Assembly: GCA_000383715.1 (NCBI GenBank)
Contig: KB911950.1
Location: 124,001-188,000, forward strand
Reading direction: 5' to 3'
DNA length: 64,000 nt
Origin: Verrucomicrobia bacterium SCGC AAA164-E04
Lineage (GTDB): Bacteria > Verrucomicrobiota > Verrucomicrobiia > Limisphaerales > AAA164-E04
Within the stretch, counting starts at the first letter, position 1; every line of letters begins with the position of its first letter. Under the pieces are notes generated by a model that made no database searches, had not been told where the DNA came from, and saw nothing but the letters and a program-made list of their open reading frames with translations. The position numbers were made by a program, and so were the translations under genes. This document shows positions 29,259-39,610 of the stretch, piece by piece.

Positions 29259-30245
29259 TCAACTCTGTTTTCCTTGACGCCATTTATCAAGTCCCACGGC
29301 AAGAATGATCACGATACCGATGATGATTTCCTGCATGTAGGTAGGCCAGTTCATTTGACTGGATCCACTCTTCAATACCCCCATGATCAACGCGCCCAGC
29401 ATGGTGCCTGTGATACTTCCAGAGCCACCACTCAAGCTGGCTCCACCAATGACAACTGCGGCAATGATTTCAAGTTCGAGTCCAATCGCGACGGTGGGAT
29501 CTCCTTGCGTAAGTCGGGAATACTGCATGACCCCGGCAAGACCAAAGAAAAGCCCGGCAAGGGTGTAAATCATGATTTTATTTGTTCGGACGCGGATGCC
29601 ACAAAGCCTTGCGGTGTCTTCATTGGAGCCAATCGCAAATACATAGCGCCCAAAGACCGAATACTTCATGACAAAGATCATCACAATGGCCAACGCAATC
29701 GTGATCCAGACGCCCATGGGAAGTGGCCACAGGTTCTGCGGTGCGATGGGTTCCATGATCCCGTTCAAGGCATTTTCCTCAGGATTGACCGTTTTGTTGC
29801 CCGCCAGCCATTTGGCAGTGCCACGAGCAATTCCCATCATTCCAAGTGTCACAATGAAAGGAACCATCCTGAAACCAGCGATGATGGTTCCATTGATGGC
29901 TCCAATGCATCCACCCGCAAGGACGGTCAGGATGAGCGCGGATGCAGGCGACCAGTCCTGGAGTAACAATGTTGCAGCCACGACACTGCTCAATGCAACA
30001 AGTGAGCCGGCGCTCAAGTCAATGCCGCCACTCACGATAATGAGCGTCATCCCCAAAGCCCCTGTTGCTACGATCACTGTTTGAGTCAATATGAGTTTTG
30101 CATTCCCACCGGTGAAAAACGTAGGTCGGAGCTCTGCGCTCAAGGAAAAGAGTCCGATCACCAGGAGAAGTCCCAGCAAGGGGCCAAATGAATTCAGGAA
30201 TTGTTTCCAATTAAACGAGTCTTTGGAATGTGGGTCGGTTGCCAT
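29259..30245 (-). CDS. ABC sugar transporter permease (RbsC-like)
   Basis: Multi-TM with VSGGIDLSAGSLVALSSVVAA, YVFAIGSNEDTARLCGIRVRTNKIMIYTLAGLFFGLAGV. Confidence 0.93.
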   Translation of the reverse strand: MATDPHSKDSFNWKQFLNSFGPLLGLLLVIGLFSLSAELRPTFFTGGNAKLILTQTVIVATGALGMTLIIVSGGIDLSAGSLVALSSVVAATLLLQDWSPASALILTVLAGGCIGAINGTIIAGFRMVPFIVTLGMMGIARGTAKWLAGNKTVNPEENALNGIMEPIAPQNLWPLPMGVWITIALAIVMIFVMKYSVFGRYVFAIGSNEDTARLCGIRVRTNKIMIYTLAGLFFGLAGVMQYSRLTQGDPTVAIGLELEIIAAVVIGGASLSGGSGSITGTMLGALIMGVLKSGSSQMNWPTYMQEIIIGIVIILAVGLDKWRQGKQS

Positions 30246-30274
30246 GAGGTGTTGAGTAAAAGATACCAGGTGAT

Positions 30275-31816
30275 TTAAGATTCGGTTGTGTCAATAGCTT
30301 GAGATTCTGGCGTGTCGCTCGTCTGCCCGACGGCGACACTGATCAATTCATGCTCGCTCCATTCTGAAGCAGGTCGGCTTGCTTTGATTTCTCCCCGGCA
30401 CATGACTCCAATGGTGTCGCAGATGCCGAGTAACTCGGGCAAATACGAGCTGACAAAAAGGATCGCCTTTCCTTGTTTCGCAAGTTCGCAGATCAGACTG
30501 TAAATCTGTGCTTTGCTTCCAATGTCGATGCCGCGCGTAGGTTCATCCAGCAGGAAAATATCTGCTTCATGGTGGAGTAATCGGCCAATGGCTATTTTTT
30601 GCTGATTACCACCCGACAACTCACCGATGGTTTGTTTCGCGCTGCGCGTCTTGACCTTCAGTTTATCTATCCAATGTTCGGCTGCTTCCAATTGTTTTTT
30701 TCGAGGAATGAAACCAAATTTCGAGAAAGATCCAAACTTTGTCAGGGTTAGGTTGTCCGCAAGATCCCTGTTCAGCAATAATCCTTCTTCTTTTCTGTTT
30801 TCGCTCAGCAGGCCCATCCCTTGTGCCAGGCGCTTGGTAGGTGTGGAGTGCGTGCTTTCCCGTTCCATCACCAACACTCTCCCGGAATCAACTCGATCCA
30901 GACCAAAACATGCTCTGAGTGTTTCAGTGCGCCCGGCGCCTACAAGACCGGCGACCCCGTAGATCTCGCCTTTGCGCAGTCGAAAGGATGCAGACCTGGG
31001 CTTGATGCGGCCACGCAGGCCTTTAACTTCAAGTGCCGGTTTTCCGACACTATGCTCTTTCCGAGGGTATATATCCTTCATTTCCCGGCCCACCATTTGA
31101 TGGATGATATCTTGAATATCAGCCTTTTTCATATCGCCTGTGCCTACGGATTCGCCATCTCTCAGAACCGTATAACGGTCACTGATAGTCTGGCATTCTT
31201 CCAGGAAATGGCTGATGTAGACGACACTGACTCCCGATGCCTTCAGCAGATTGATGACACGAAATAGATTTTGAACATCCACCTGCGTCAGGCTACTGGT
31301 CGGCTCATCCATGATCAAAACCTTCGGTTTACCGATCAGCGCCCGGGCGATTTCGACGACCTGCTGTTCGGCAATACTCAAGCGGTTGACCGGGATGTCG
31401 AGAGGTAATTGTTCGTGCTCAAGTTGCTGAAGCGCTTCAGTGGCGCGTGCTTTCTGTTCGGAAATGCGTCGCCACCCCAAAGCGCTGGGTTCATCCCCAA
31501 GCGTGATGTTCTCCATCACAGACAAATCAGGCGCGAGATTCAACTCCTGGTATATCATGGCAATGCCACACATGCGCGCATGATGAGGATTACTGGGATT
31601 GAAAGGAGATCCGTCGAGAAGAATCGATCCCTCGTCTGGTTTGTGCACGCCACTCAGGATTTTCATGAGTGTACTTTTGCCCGCACCGTTTTCGCCAATC
31701 AGCGTATGCACTTCAGACGGCCCTACCTCGAAGCTCACTCCGCGCAATGCGTGTGTGGCTCCAAAGCGTTTTCGAACGCCTTCCATTTTCAGGCGCTTGG
31801 TTGGGGTGGTCGTCAT
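30275..31816 (-). CDS. ABC sugar transporter ATP-binding protein, two ABC modules (RbsA-like)
   Basis: GENGAGKSTLMKILSGVHKPDEG, LIMDEPTSSLT, second module LSGGNQQKIAIGRLLHHEADIFLLDEPTRGIDIGSK. Confidence 0.95.
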   Translation of the reverse strand: MTTTPTKRLKMEGVRKRFGATHALRGVSFEVGPSEVHTLIGENGAGKSTLMKILSGVHKPDEGSILLDGSPFNPSNPHHARMCGIAMIYQELNLAPDLSVMENITLGDEPSALGWRRISEQKARATEALQQLEHEQLPLDIPVNRLSIAEQQVVEIARALIGKPKVLIMDEPTSSLTQVDVQNLFRVINLLKASGVSVVYISHFLEECQTISDRYTVLRDGESVGTGDMKKADIQDIIHQMVGREMKDIYPRKEHSVGKPALEVKGLRGRIKPRSASFRLRKGEIYGVAGLVGAGRTETLRACFGLDRVDSGRVLVMERESTHSTPTKRLAQGMGLLSENRKEEGLLLNRDLADNLTLTKFGSFSKFGFIPRKKQLEAAEHWIDKLKVKTRSAKQTIGELSGGNQQKIAIGRLLHHEADIFLLDEPTRGIDIGSKAQIYSLICELAKQGKAILFVSSYLPELLGICDTIGVMCRGEIKASRPASEWSEHELISVAVGQTSDTPESQAIDTTES

Positions 31817-31871
31817 GAAAATTCTGAGTCCAAGTTTGCTTCAATGCATCATCGGACACGATTGATCTGTG

Positions 31872-32867
31872 TCATTGGTTCAGATACTCATCAAGGGGAG
31901 GATTCAGCAATCTTTGTGATTCTTCTTCATTGAGATTTTCGGGGCTGATCATGACGACGCCGGTATCAATGCGCTTCTCGACCTTTTTGCCATCTAGATG
32001 TGCAGCCAAGGTCATGACGCCTTCGTAACCCATCTTTACTGGATCCTGAACCACCAGTCCTTGCACATCTCCGCTCTCCATGTCTTTGATAGATTGTGAT
32101 CCCGCATCGAAACCGATCATTTTAACCTCTCCATTTCCACGGCCGATTTCGCGCAACGCTTTGGTCATTCCGATGGTTGAGTTCTCGTTCACACAAAAAA
32201 TAGCATCTACTTCCTTGCCGAAGCGATTCAGCAAGTTCTGCGAATTCTGATAGGCAGTCTCCCTTGTGGGACCCGCATACAGATCGGAAGAGATGAGTTC
32301 AATATCAGGATATTTCGCCAGCGCCTTCAGGAAACCATTTTCGCGGTTCTCGGTGCTGGCTGAGCCAACGGCATACCGCAAGAGGATGACTTTACCTCGG
32401 TTTTCCAATTGCTGGGCCATATAGTCTCCAGCCATTTCACCGCCCTTGAGATTGTCTGTTGCGACAAAACTGACGTAATTGGTTGTCTCCAGACCGGAAT
32501 CGATGATAACCACAGGAATGCCTGATTTTTGAGCGCTTTCAACCGGGCGAACGAGTGCTTTGGCGTCAAGAGGAGCTAACACGATACCGTCCACACCTTT
32601 GACAGTAAAACTCTCAACCAGTCCCATTTGTTGATCTCGGTCATCTTCCTTGAGTGGGCCCTTCCAGATGATTTCCACCGATTTGCCTTGTGCGGTAAGT
32701 TCCTTTTCGGCTTTTCGAGCCCCGGCATGAATGGATTGCCAGAACTCGTGAGTGGTTCCTTTGGGGATGACCGCAATTCGAATAGTGTCGTCCTTGGCAG
32801 CGGGACCGCAACCTACCAGCCAAAGACTGCACAAACCCGCGAAAAAAGATTTCCAGTGAATATTCAT
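31872..32867 (-). CDS. Periplasmic sugar-binding lipoprotein (RbsB-like)
   Basis: Lipobox SLWLVGCG, IRIAVIPKGTTHEFWQSIHAGARKAEKEL, GIVLAPLDAKALVRPVESAQKSGIPVVIIDSGL. Confidence 0.93.
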   Translation of the reverse strand: MNIHWKSFFAGLCSLWLVGCGPAAKDDTIRIAVIPKGTTHEFWQSIHAGARKAEKELTAQGKSVEIIWKGPLKEDDRDQQMGLVESFTVKGVDGIVLAPLDAKALVRPVESAQKSGIPVVIIDSGLETTNYVSFVATDNLKGGEMAGDYMAQQLENRGKVILLRYAVGSASTENRENGFLKALAKYPDIELISSDLYAGPTRETAYQNSQNLLNRFGKEVDAIFCVNENSTIGMTKALREIGRGNGEVKMIGFDAGSQSIKDMESGDVQGLVVQDPVKMGYEGVMTLAAHLDGKKVEKRIDTGVVMISPENLNEEESQRLLNPPLDEYLNQ

Positions 32868-32990
32868 AACGCGAGCTTAGTCACTTCAGTGGGTTTTTCA
32901 ATGATTTTGGTGATGACTCGCCCTTGTTTTCCTGAGGCTGAGTTTAAAAAATCAATTTCAAACATTCATTCACTGGAATAAGATTGCCAC

Positions 32991-34556
32991 ATGGACATCT
33001 TAAGAGGCTACCGTTTCAGCTGCTTGGAATTTAATGTCAGAAGCCTGATTTTTGGATTGCTGGTTTTTGCGAACATCATCCATTCCATTGGAGCCGAGGA
33101 CCGTAGACCCAATATCGTCCTCATCCTTTGTGATGACCATCGCTACGACGCCATGGGGTTCATGGGGCACCCTTTCATTGAGACCCCTCACATGGATCGC
33201 TTAGCGGCAGATGGGGTGCATTTTGAAAATGCGTTCGTCACGACATCGCTGTGCAGTCCGAGCCGGGCGTCCATCCTGACTGGTATGTATGCTCATCGCC
33301 ATGGAGTGATTGATAATTACAATCCTGTGAGCGAAGAGTTGACCTTTTTTCCGCAATTACTTCAGGAATCGGGTTACGAAACGGCTTTCATAGGTAAATG
33401 GCACATGGGGGGCAACATAGATGATCCCCAACGCGGATTTGACCATTGGTTGAGTTTCAAAGGACAGGGTGTTTACTGGACCGATCCTTCGAAATCCTCC
33501 GTTAAGGGCCGATATGTTCCACAAGCAAGTCGGGATGGATACAATGTGAATGGAAAGGACCGAGTTGAGCAGGAAGGATACATCACCGACGAGTTGTCTC
33601 AATTCACTCTGGAATGGTTGAATCAACGCAAATCGGAGAAGCCCTTCTTTCTTTATGTTTCCCACAAGGCAGCACATGCAGATTTCATTCCTGCGGAAAG
33701 ACATGCTTATCGATATAAAGACCAGAAACTCCCTGTTCACAAGGATTGGAAAGGCAATAAAGTAATCGAACAAGGAAAGCCCTTATGGGTTCAAAACCAA
33801 CGAAACAGTCGGCACGGTATCGAATATGCCTACTACACTCACTTGGATATGGAGCAATATTACCAGCGTTATTGCGAAACATTGTTGGCTGTGGATGACA
33901 GTGTAGGTGAGCTGATGCATTGGCTCGATGAATCGGGGGAATCAGAGAACACGCTGGTTCTCTACATGGGTGATAATGGATTTTTATTTGGTGAACATGG
34001 GTTGATTGATAAACGTAATGCCTATGAAGAATCCATGCGCATCCCTCTGATGGTAAAGTTTCCTGCTGTGGTTTCAAAGGGGCTCAAAGTGTCATCCATG
34101 GTGGCCAATATCGACATTGCTCCCACCTTGTTGGACGTGGCTGGCGTCAGGATTCCTGAGCACATGGACGGAAGATCGTTTTCTCCAATGCTGAAAGGAA
34201 AAAACACGCCTTGGCGGCAATATTTACTGTATGAGTATTTCTGGGAAAGGAATTATCCGCAAACCCCGACCACGCATTCTCTGCGAGGGGATCGTTTCAA
34301 GTACATCCGCTATCATGGAATATGGGACAAGGATGAACTATATGATTTGGAATCAGATCCTGATGAATTACAAAACTTAATCAGAGAACCTCAACATCAA
34401 TCCAGAATCAAAGATATGAATCGAGTGCTTTTTGACATGCTGGAATTGAGTAAGGGGAGAGAGATTCCGTTGCAGCGAGACCGCGGAACACAGTTTTTCC
34501 ATCGAGCTGCAGGCGGGTCCCCAGCATCTGGCTTTACTTCTGACTTTTACCAATAA
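32991..34556 (+). CDS. Secreted sulfatase (S1 family)
   Basis: NIVLILCDDHRYDAMGFMGHPFIETPHMDRLA, SLCSPSRASILTGMYAHRHG, FIGKWHMGG; divergent from the binding-protein gene. Confidence 0.94.
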   Translation: MDILRGYRFSCLEFNVRSLIFGLLVFANIIHSIGAEDRRPNIVLILCDDHRYDAMGFMGHPFIETPHMDRLAADGVHFENAFVTTSLCSPSRASILTGMYAHRHGVIDNYNPVSEELTFFPQLLQESGYETAFIGKWHMGGNIDDPQRGFDHWLSFKGQGVYWTDPSKSSVKGRYVPQASRDGYNVNGKDRVEQEGYITDELSQFTLEWLNQRKSEKPFFLYVSHKAAHADFIPAERHAYRYKDQKLPVHKDWKGNKVIEQGKPLWVQNQRNSRHGIEYAYYTHLDMEQYYQRYCETLLAVDDSVGELMHWLDESGESENTLVLYMGDNGFLFGEHGLIDKRNAYEESMRIPLMVKFPAVVSKGLKVSSMVANIDIAPTLLDVAGVRIPEHMDGRSFSPMLKGKNTPWRQYLLYEYFWERNYPQTPTTHSLRGDRFKYIRYHGIWDKDELYDLESDPDELQNLIREPQHQSRIKDMNRVLFDMLELSKGREIPLQRDRGTQFFHRAAGGSPASGFTSDFYQ

Positions 34557-35017
34557 TCCTTTACTGAAGAGTTGTTTTTCAATAAGCCTTAAAATCCCTT
34601 TCTCCAACACTTCAATCTCACCAGCAAAGGAGAATAAGTTTGGTGGATTGAAACCTAAGGTTCCTTGGGAGGTCATCAGAACTTTCATGCCCAACGGGTT
34701 CGGTTTTTCGTGGGCTGAACTCACGTCCTCGGTGTTGATGCAGTGGTTTCACTGGTTTCTTTCAGCCAATGATCATGGCGCCCTTTTTGGCAACAGGGGG
34801 TACAATTACCTGCATTCCTCTCAGAATCTGTTTTTTTCCAATAAAACAGGTGTAATACCCGCTCGTATTCTTCCAGGAAGTTCCGAAGTGTGACCTTTCC
34901 GAACGCATCCTTTGAATGGCTTGGACAGCAATAAAGCATGATATTTTTGCCCAATCATCTTTTTCTCACCCCGTAATCTCCTTGCACAACAGGCTGAGCT
35001 TTAATTAAAAGGTCTAT

Positions 35018-35848
35018 GTGCTTAAAACACGTGTCATCGCTGTTGCGAATCAAAAAGGAGGGGTTGGGAAAACCACAACCACAGTGAACCTGGCCGCTTG
35101 CCTGGCGGCTGATGGGTTCCGTGTTCTCCTGATTGATGTGGATTCACAGGCGAATGCAACCAGTGGCTTAGGTCTTGAGAAGGAAGAGGGCGCAAGTGCT
35201 TATCGCCCTTTGTTGGGCGAAGGGACCTTGTCGGAGAAAATTAAATCCACCTCATATGAAGGTTTGGACATTATCCCCTCTGAAGTCGACCTCTGTGGGG
35301 CCGAGATTGAATTGGCTCAAAGTGAGCGTCACCTCCATCGTTTTCGCGAAGCGCTTCAATCCATTGTTGATTCCAAAAGGTACGATGCTGTACTTATCGA
35401 CTGTCCGCCTTCACTGGCTGTTATTACGCTGAACGCTTTTTGTGCTGCCGATTACCTCCTGGTCCCGCTTCAATGTGAGTACTACGCATTAGAGGGGGTT
35501 GCGATGCTCACGCGAGTGATGAACCAGCTCAAGGAGTCAGGTGCCAATTCGGAGCTTAAATTACTTGGTGTGTTGATGACCATGTTTGATGCGCGCACTC
35601 GTTTGTCGCACCAAGTTGTGGAAGAGGTGCGAGGCTATTTTGATGAAGATGTTTTTGATACGGTGATCCCCAGAACAACCCGTCTTGCCGAGGCGCCCAG
35701 CCACGGTAAAGCCATCATTGATTACGATCCTTACAGTGCCGGAGCTGCAGCTTATGAAGTCTTGACCAGAGAAGTGGTCTCCAAACTCCAGTTGGAACAT
35801 CCAAGTAAATTCCAAGCACCCGCTTCAGACGCGTCGGACAACCTTTGA
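35018..35848 (+). CDS. ParA/Soj-family chromosome partitioning ATPase
   Basis: Deviant Walker A KGGVGKTTTTVNLAACLA, DVDSQANATSGLG, VLIDCPPSL, VIPRTTRLAEAPSHGKAIIDYDP; GTG start. Confidence 0.93.
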   Translation: MLKTRVIAVANQKGGVGKTTTTVNLAACLAADGFRVLLIDVDSQANATSGLGLEKEEGASAYRPLLGEGTLSEKIKSTSYEGLDIIPSEVDLCGAEIELAQSERHLHRFREALQSIVDSKRYDAVLIDCPPSLAVITLNAFCAADYLLVPLQCEYYALEGVAMLTRVMNQLKESGANSELKLLGVLMTMFDARTRLSHQVVEEVRGYFDEDVFDTVIPRTTRLAEAPSHGKAIIDYDPYSAGAAAYEVLTREVVSKLQLEHPSKFQAPASDASDNL

Positions 35849-35970
35849 TTAAGACTGGTGGGACTAGTGCGTTGCACTCTTGAATCAGGGCGGTGTTATC
35901 CCTGTGGACTTTTTATCAAGCATTTGAAAGACTCACTCCAACTGATTGTGATATTAGAAGCCCCCTCCCG

Positions 35971-37899
35971 ATGATGAAAATTTCTCATCTGCGCACGCTA
36001 TGTTGTTTGCAAGCAGCTTGCTTGTTTTTTTGTTTCTCAGGGGATGCTGCTGGCTCCGCGCAGGGAAGTGCTCTGCTCAAGACAGATATTCTCGGGGTTT
36101 TTGCGCATCCAGATGATGAAACAGGCGTGGCCTCAACCCTGGCTCACTATGCGCTGGGTGAGGGGAAAACGATTGTAAACACCTACTGCACTCGCGGTGA
36201 GGGCGGGGGCAACATGGTCGGTAATCAATACGGTCCATCGCTTGGCGTCCTGCGGGAAATTGAGTTACGCGATTGCCTGACTCAGCTGGGTGTAAGGCAT
36301 TGGTATTTTCTGGAGCAGGTTGATTTTGCATATACCGAAAGTATCTGGGCTACTTTGAAACGTTGGAACAAAGAGGAAGCTCTCGAGAGACTGGTGCGGA
36401 TCATACGCAACCATCGGCCTGAAATTCTCGTGACCATGAACCCTGCTCCTCGGCCCGGGCAACATGGCCATCATCAGGCTGCCGGTGTGCTGGCAACCGA
36501 AGCCTTTCGACTGGCGGCTGATCCCTCTGCATTTCCAAAACAAATCGAACGCGAAGGCATACATCCCTGGCAAGTGCGCAAATTGTATTACGGAGGTTCC
36601 ATGGGGGATCATCAAGCTGTGATCGAATCCACCACCGCCATCCAGGACGGTCTCTCGGCGGGTCAAGTGGCAGGTGAGGCTCTTTCGAATCATCGTTCCC
36701 AGGGTTTTGCCCGCATGAAGGGAGCGATATGGCTTCAACGGCCACTGACTTTTTCACTCGTTCATTCAGTCGTTCCGTTCATGATTGAAGAAAGGGATTT
36801 GTTCAGGGGCTTGCCGTTCAAGAGTGATGACTTGACGCCGCCGCTGATTTTATCACCAGCAACCAAGCTTCTGCGCGCTGCCCCTTTGAAACTTCGGTTT
36901 GTGACGCGTCCGGGGATTGAGCGTTACAAGGCATGGGCACGGGAGCAGTTCATTGCACATCTTTCCCAGCAATTCGATCCGGATGTTCCTTTAGTGGCAG
37001 GTGAATGGAATGATGTAGTTTTAGCAATAGGTAATCCAGGCAAGGACCACGTCGAAGGTGAAGTGAGGTTTCACTTGCCGAAGGACTGGCGTGTTGATCC
37101 CGTCGTTTTACCTTATTCGCTCAAGGGGCATCTCGACATTGAAACATCGGTCAGAGTGAAACCTCCAGCAGGCTTTCCAGCGGATGGAAGCATCCGTATG
37201 AGGTCCGAAGTAAACGGAATTTCCGTCACCACAGAGGCCAATCTTCACCCTGTCCCCAGGGGGGAAATATCGAGGATGCCCGATGGAGGTCTGGATTGGG
37301 ATAGTCCTTTCTGGGCCAGAGTAAAGCCACTGCGTATTCTACCCGAACACAAGATTCAAGGGAAAGCAGACGGTCCACAGGACAGCAGCGCTCTGGTGAA
37401 GTTGGCTCACGACCGAGCCTTTGTTTACATCGAAGCTGATGTCATGGATGATCGAGTTGTTTCGAATATCGAACCCAATGATATCCGGGGGCACTGGCGG
37501 AGTGATTCAGTGGAGGTTTGCCTGGATCCGGTGGGGGGGGCTGAGGATAGTTTTTCAACATTCAAAATAGGGATCTTTCCCTTTGATACCGTCGGGCAGG
37601 TGCGAGCCGCTCGCGACGCTGATGCCAATCAGGGGCCTGTCGAAGAAACCGCACCGGGAACTGAACTCATTTCACTGCGAACAGATCATGGTTATTTGAT
37701 CAGGGTGAAAATTCCGTTCAATGAGATCGGAGATGACATTGTCTCCGGCAGTCGTCTGGGTTTTAATATCATCATCTACGATGGGGATAAAACGGATGCT
37801 GAGCCTGGTGAAAATATCAATGAATCGCGACTGGCCTGGGCTCCTCGGTCTGGCGTGCAGGGGCGGCCTGAAGATTGGGGTCGGGTCGACCTCGAGTAA
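35971..37899 (+). CDS. PIG-L family deacetylase with C-terminal CBM9-like domain
   Basis: GVFAHPDDETGVASTLAHYA, TRGEGGGNMVG, PAPRPGQHGHHQAAG; C-terminal GHWRSDSVEVCLDPVGGAEDSFSTFKIGIFP...RVKIPFNEIG; start chosen at MMKIS. Confidence 0.88.
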   Translation: MMKISHLRTLCCLQAACLFFCFSGDAAGSAQGSALLKTDILGVFAHPDDETGVASTLAHYALGEGKTIVNTYCTRGEGGGNMVGNQYGPSLGVLREIELRDCLTQLGVRHWYFLEQVDFAYTESIWATLKRWNKEEALERLVRIIRNHRPEILVTMNPAPRPGQHGHHQAAGVLATEAFRLAADPSAFPKQIEREGIHPWQVRKLYYGGSMGDHQAVIESTTAIQDGLSAGQVAGEALSNHRSQGFARMKGAIWLQRPLTFSLVHSVVPFMIEERDLFRGLPFKSDDLTPPLILSPATKLLRAAPLKLRFVTRPGIERYKAWAREQFIAHLSQQFDPDVPLVAGEWNDVVLAIGNPGKDHVEGEVRFHLPKDWRVDPVVLPYSLKGHLDIETSVRVKPPAGFPADGSIRMRSEVNGISVTTEANLHPVPRGEISRMPDGGLDWDSPFWARVKPLRILPEHKIQGKADGPQDSSALVKLAHDRAFVYIEADVMDDRVVSNIEPNDIRGHWRSDSVEVCLDPVGGAEDSFSTFKIGIFPFDTVGQVRAARDADANQGPVEETAPGTELISLRTDHGYLIRVKIPFNEIGDDIVSGSRLGFNIIIYDGDKTDAEPGENINESRLAWAPRSGVQGRPEDWGRVDLE

Positions 37900-37916
37900 C
37901 TGCTTTCAATCCAACC

Positions 37917-38729
37917 ATGTTGCGGCTTCACAATATCAATGATACAGAGTGCCCTGAATTGGCTCCGTATCGTTCCATGCGCAAAATGAGCGACCAGCTG
38001 GGTCAAGGGCTTTTTGTGGCTGAGGGGCTAAAGGTCGTCACTCGTCTGCTGGAAACGGACCTTAACATTCACTCACTGCTGCTTACTCAACACTGGTTCG
38101 ACTCACTGAGAGAAAAACTTGAGAAGCGTCAGGAATCCATGGATGTTTTTATCACGGATAAAAAAGGAATCGAAAAACTGACCGGTTTCGGTTGCTTTCA
38201 GGCTATCAAAGCCGTTGCAAATGTCCCGGCTTCTCCTGATCTCGGCGCGCTTTTTCAATCTTCCATTCCTCCTCGTTTTTTTGTTGCCATTGACGGGCTT
38301 AGCAGTGCTGAAAATGTGGGAGCACTGGTTCGTAGCGCCGTCGGATTTGGTGCTCAAGCGATCATTGTCGGGCAAAATTCCTGCAGTCCCTACATTCGGC
38401 GAGCGGTGCATGCCAGTATGGGAACGGTCTTTAAAATACCTGTGTTTCATTCCAGTAATTTGACAGAAACTCTTGATTTCCTGCGTCAGAAGAGGGTCAG
38501 GATCGTTGCAGCTCATCCTCACACGGATAAAGTGGCATTGCATCAAGCAAATTTCAATCAGGACGTCTGCGTGATTCTTGGAAGCGAGGGGGATGGGCTT
38601 TCAGAAGAAATCCTGGCCTGCTGTGATGACCAGGTGTTGATTCCGATGGCTCATGATACGGATTCGCTGAACGTGGCGAGTGCCGCTTCTGTTTTCTTTT
38701 ACGAGGTGATGCGGCAGAGAATCTCCTGA
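37917..38729 (+). CDS. TrmH/SpoU-family RNA methyltransferase
   Basis: IDGLSSAENVGALVRSAVGFGAQAIIVG, VILGSEGDGLSEEIL, IPMAHDTDSLNVASAASVFFYEV; start chosen at MLRLH. Confidence 0.93.
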   Translation: MLRLHNINDTECPELAPYRSMRKMSDQLGQGLFVAEGLKVVTRLLETDLNIHSLLLTQHWFDSLREKLEKRQESMDVFITDKKGIEKLTGFGCFQAIKAVANVPASPDLGALFQSSIPPRFFVAIDGLSSAENVGALVRSAVGFGAQAIIVGQNSCSPYIRRAVHASMGTVFKIPVFHSSNLTETLDFLRQKRVRIVAAHPHTDKVALHQANFNQDVCVILGSEGDGLSEEILACCDDQVLIPMAHDTDSLNVASAASVFFYEVMRQRIS

Positions 38730-38896
38730 TCAAATTTGACTGCTGTCACTTCCTGAAGCCAGTCTTGACGTCGATTTGAATTTTTAGTGACGGAAGTTGC
38801 AAATTGGTAGTTTCCGCGTTATCTCTAAGTGGAAATTAAGCTCATTTCATGCCTGGTTTGAGACCAGCAGATAACCTGATTTATTAAATTTTTCTT

Positions 38897-39583
38897 ATGT
38901 TTTGGATCGTTCTCATTGGAACTTTGGTGATTGGATTTTGGGCGCAGGTCAAGGTCAAACGCTGTTTTGCACACTACAGCCAAATTCGGGCACACAACGG
39001 CTATAGCGGGGGCGAGGTTGCCGCCCAGATCCTTCGGTCTGCTGGGATACATGATGTCGGTATACATGTCCAACGCGGACAGCTCAACGATCATTACGAT
39101 CCTATTCGCAAACGGCTGGTTCTTTCTGATCAAAATTACCACGGCACATCCATTTCTGCGATTGCTGTTGCAGCCCATGAATGCGGTCATGCCTTGCAGC
39201 ACCAACAGTCCTATGGCCCTCTCAAGTTTAGGATGGCATCTGTTGGGATCACCTCTCTTGCCAATGGCATGCTTACCTGGATCATGATTGGCGGGTTATT
39301 CCTTGGTTTAATCCCGTTTCAAATCGCGCTGCCAATACTGGCTCTATGCTGGGGAGTCATTATGGCTTTCAATCTGGTCACGCTTCCCGTTGAATTCGAT
39401 GCCTCTCGAAGGGCTAAAGTGGTCCTCAACCAAATGGGTTTTACATCTACATCCACTGAAGATGAAGGCGTTTCCAAGGTGCTCAACGCGGCTGCGTTTA
39501 CTTATGTAGCAGCCTTTGTTTCCAGTTTGGGTTGGTTTCTTTACTACATCCTTCCTTTCGTGACGGGCGGTAGCGACGATTAA
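38897..39583 (+). CDS. Zinc metallopeptidase, YugP-like membrane protein
   Basis: AAHECGHALQHQ zinc motif with flanking TM helices and VTLPVEFDASRRAK. Confidence 0.92.
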   Translation: MFWIVLIGTLVIGFWAQVKVKRCFAHYSQIRAHNGYSGGEVAAQILRSAGIHDVGIHVQRGQLNDHYDPIRKRLVLSDQNYHGTSISAIAVAAHECGHALQHQQSYGPLKFRMASVGITSLANGMLTWIMIGGLFLGLIPFQIALPILALCWGVIMAFNLVTLPVEFDASRRAKVVLNQMGFTSTSTEDEGVSKVLNAAAFTYVAAFVSSLGWFLYYILPFVTGGSDD

Positions 39584-39610
39584 GCAGCAATTTAACAGTC
39601 ACTAGACACC

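Noticed and set aside
29220-29966. Plus-strand 248-aa ORF
   Set aside because: Antisense to the clearly coding RbsC-like permease; composition typical of a shadow ORF.
34377-34954. Two minus-strand ORFs (77 and 115 aa) after the sulfatase, with Cys-rich and coding-like stretches, possibly a degraded gene
   Set aside because: They overlap the sulfatase 3' end and a plus-strand ORF of similar quality; no recognisable family, so coding status is undecidable by eye.
36265-36757. Minus-strand ORFs of 157 and 118 aa
   Set aside because: Antisense to the PIG-L deacetylase; no motifs.
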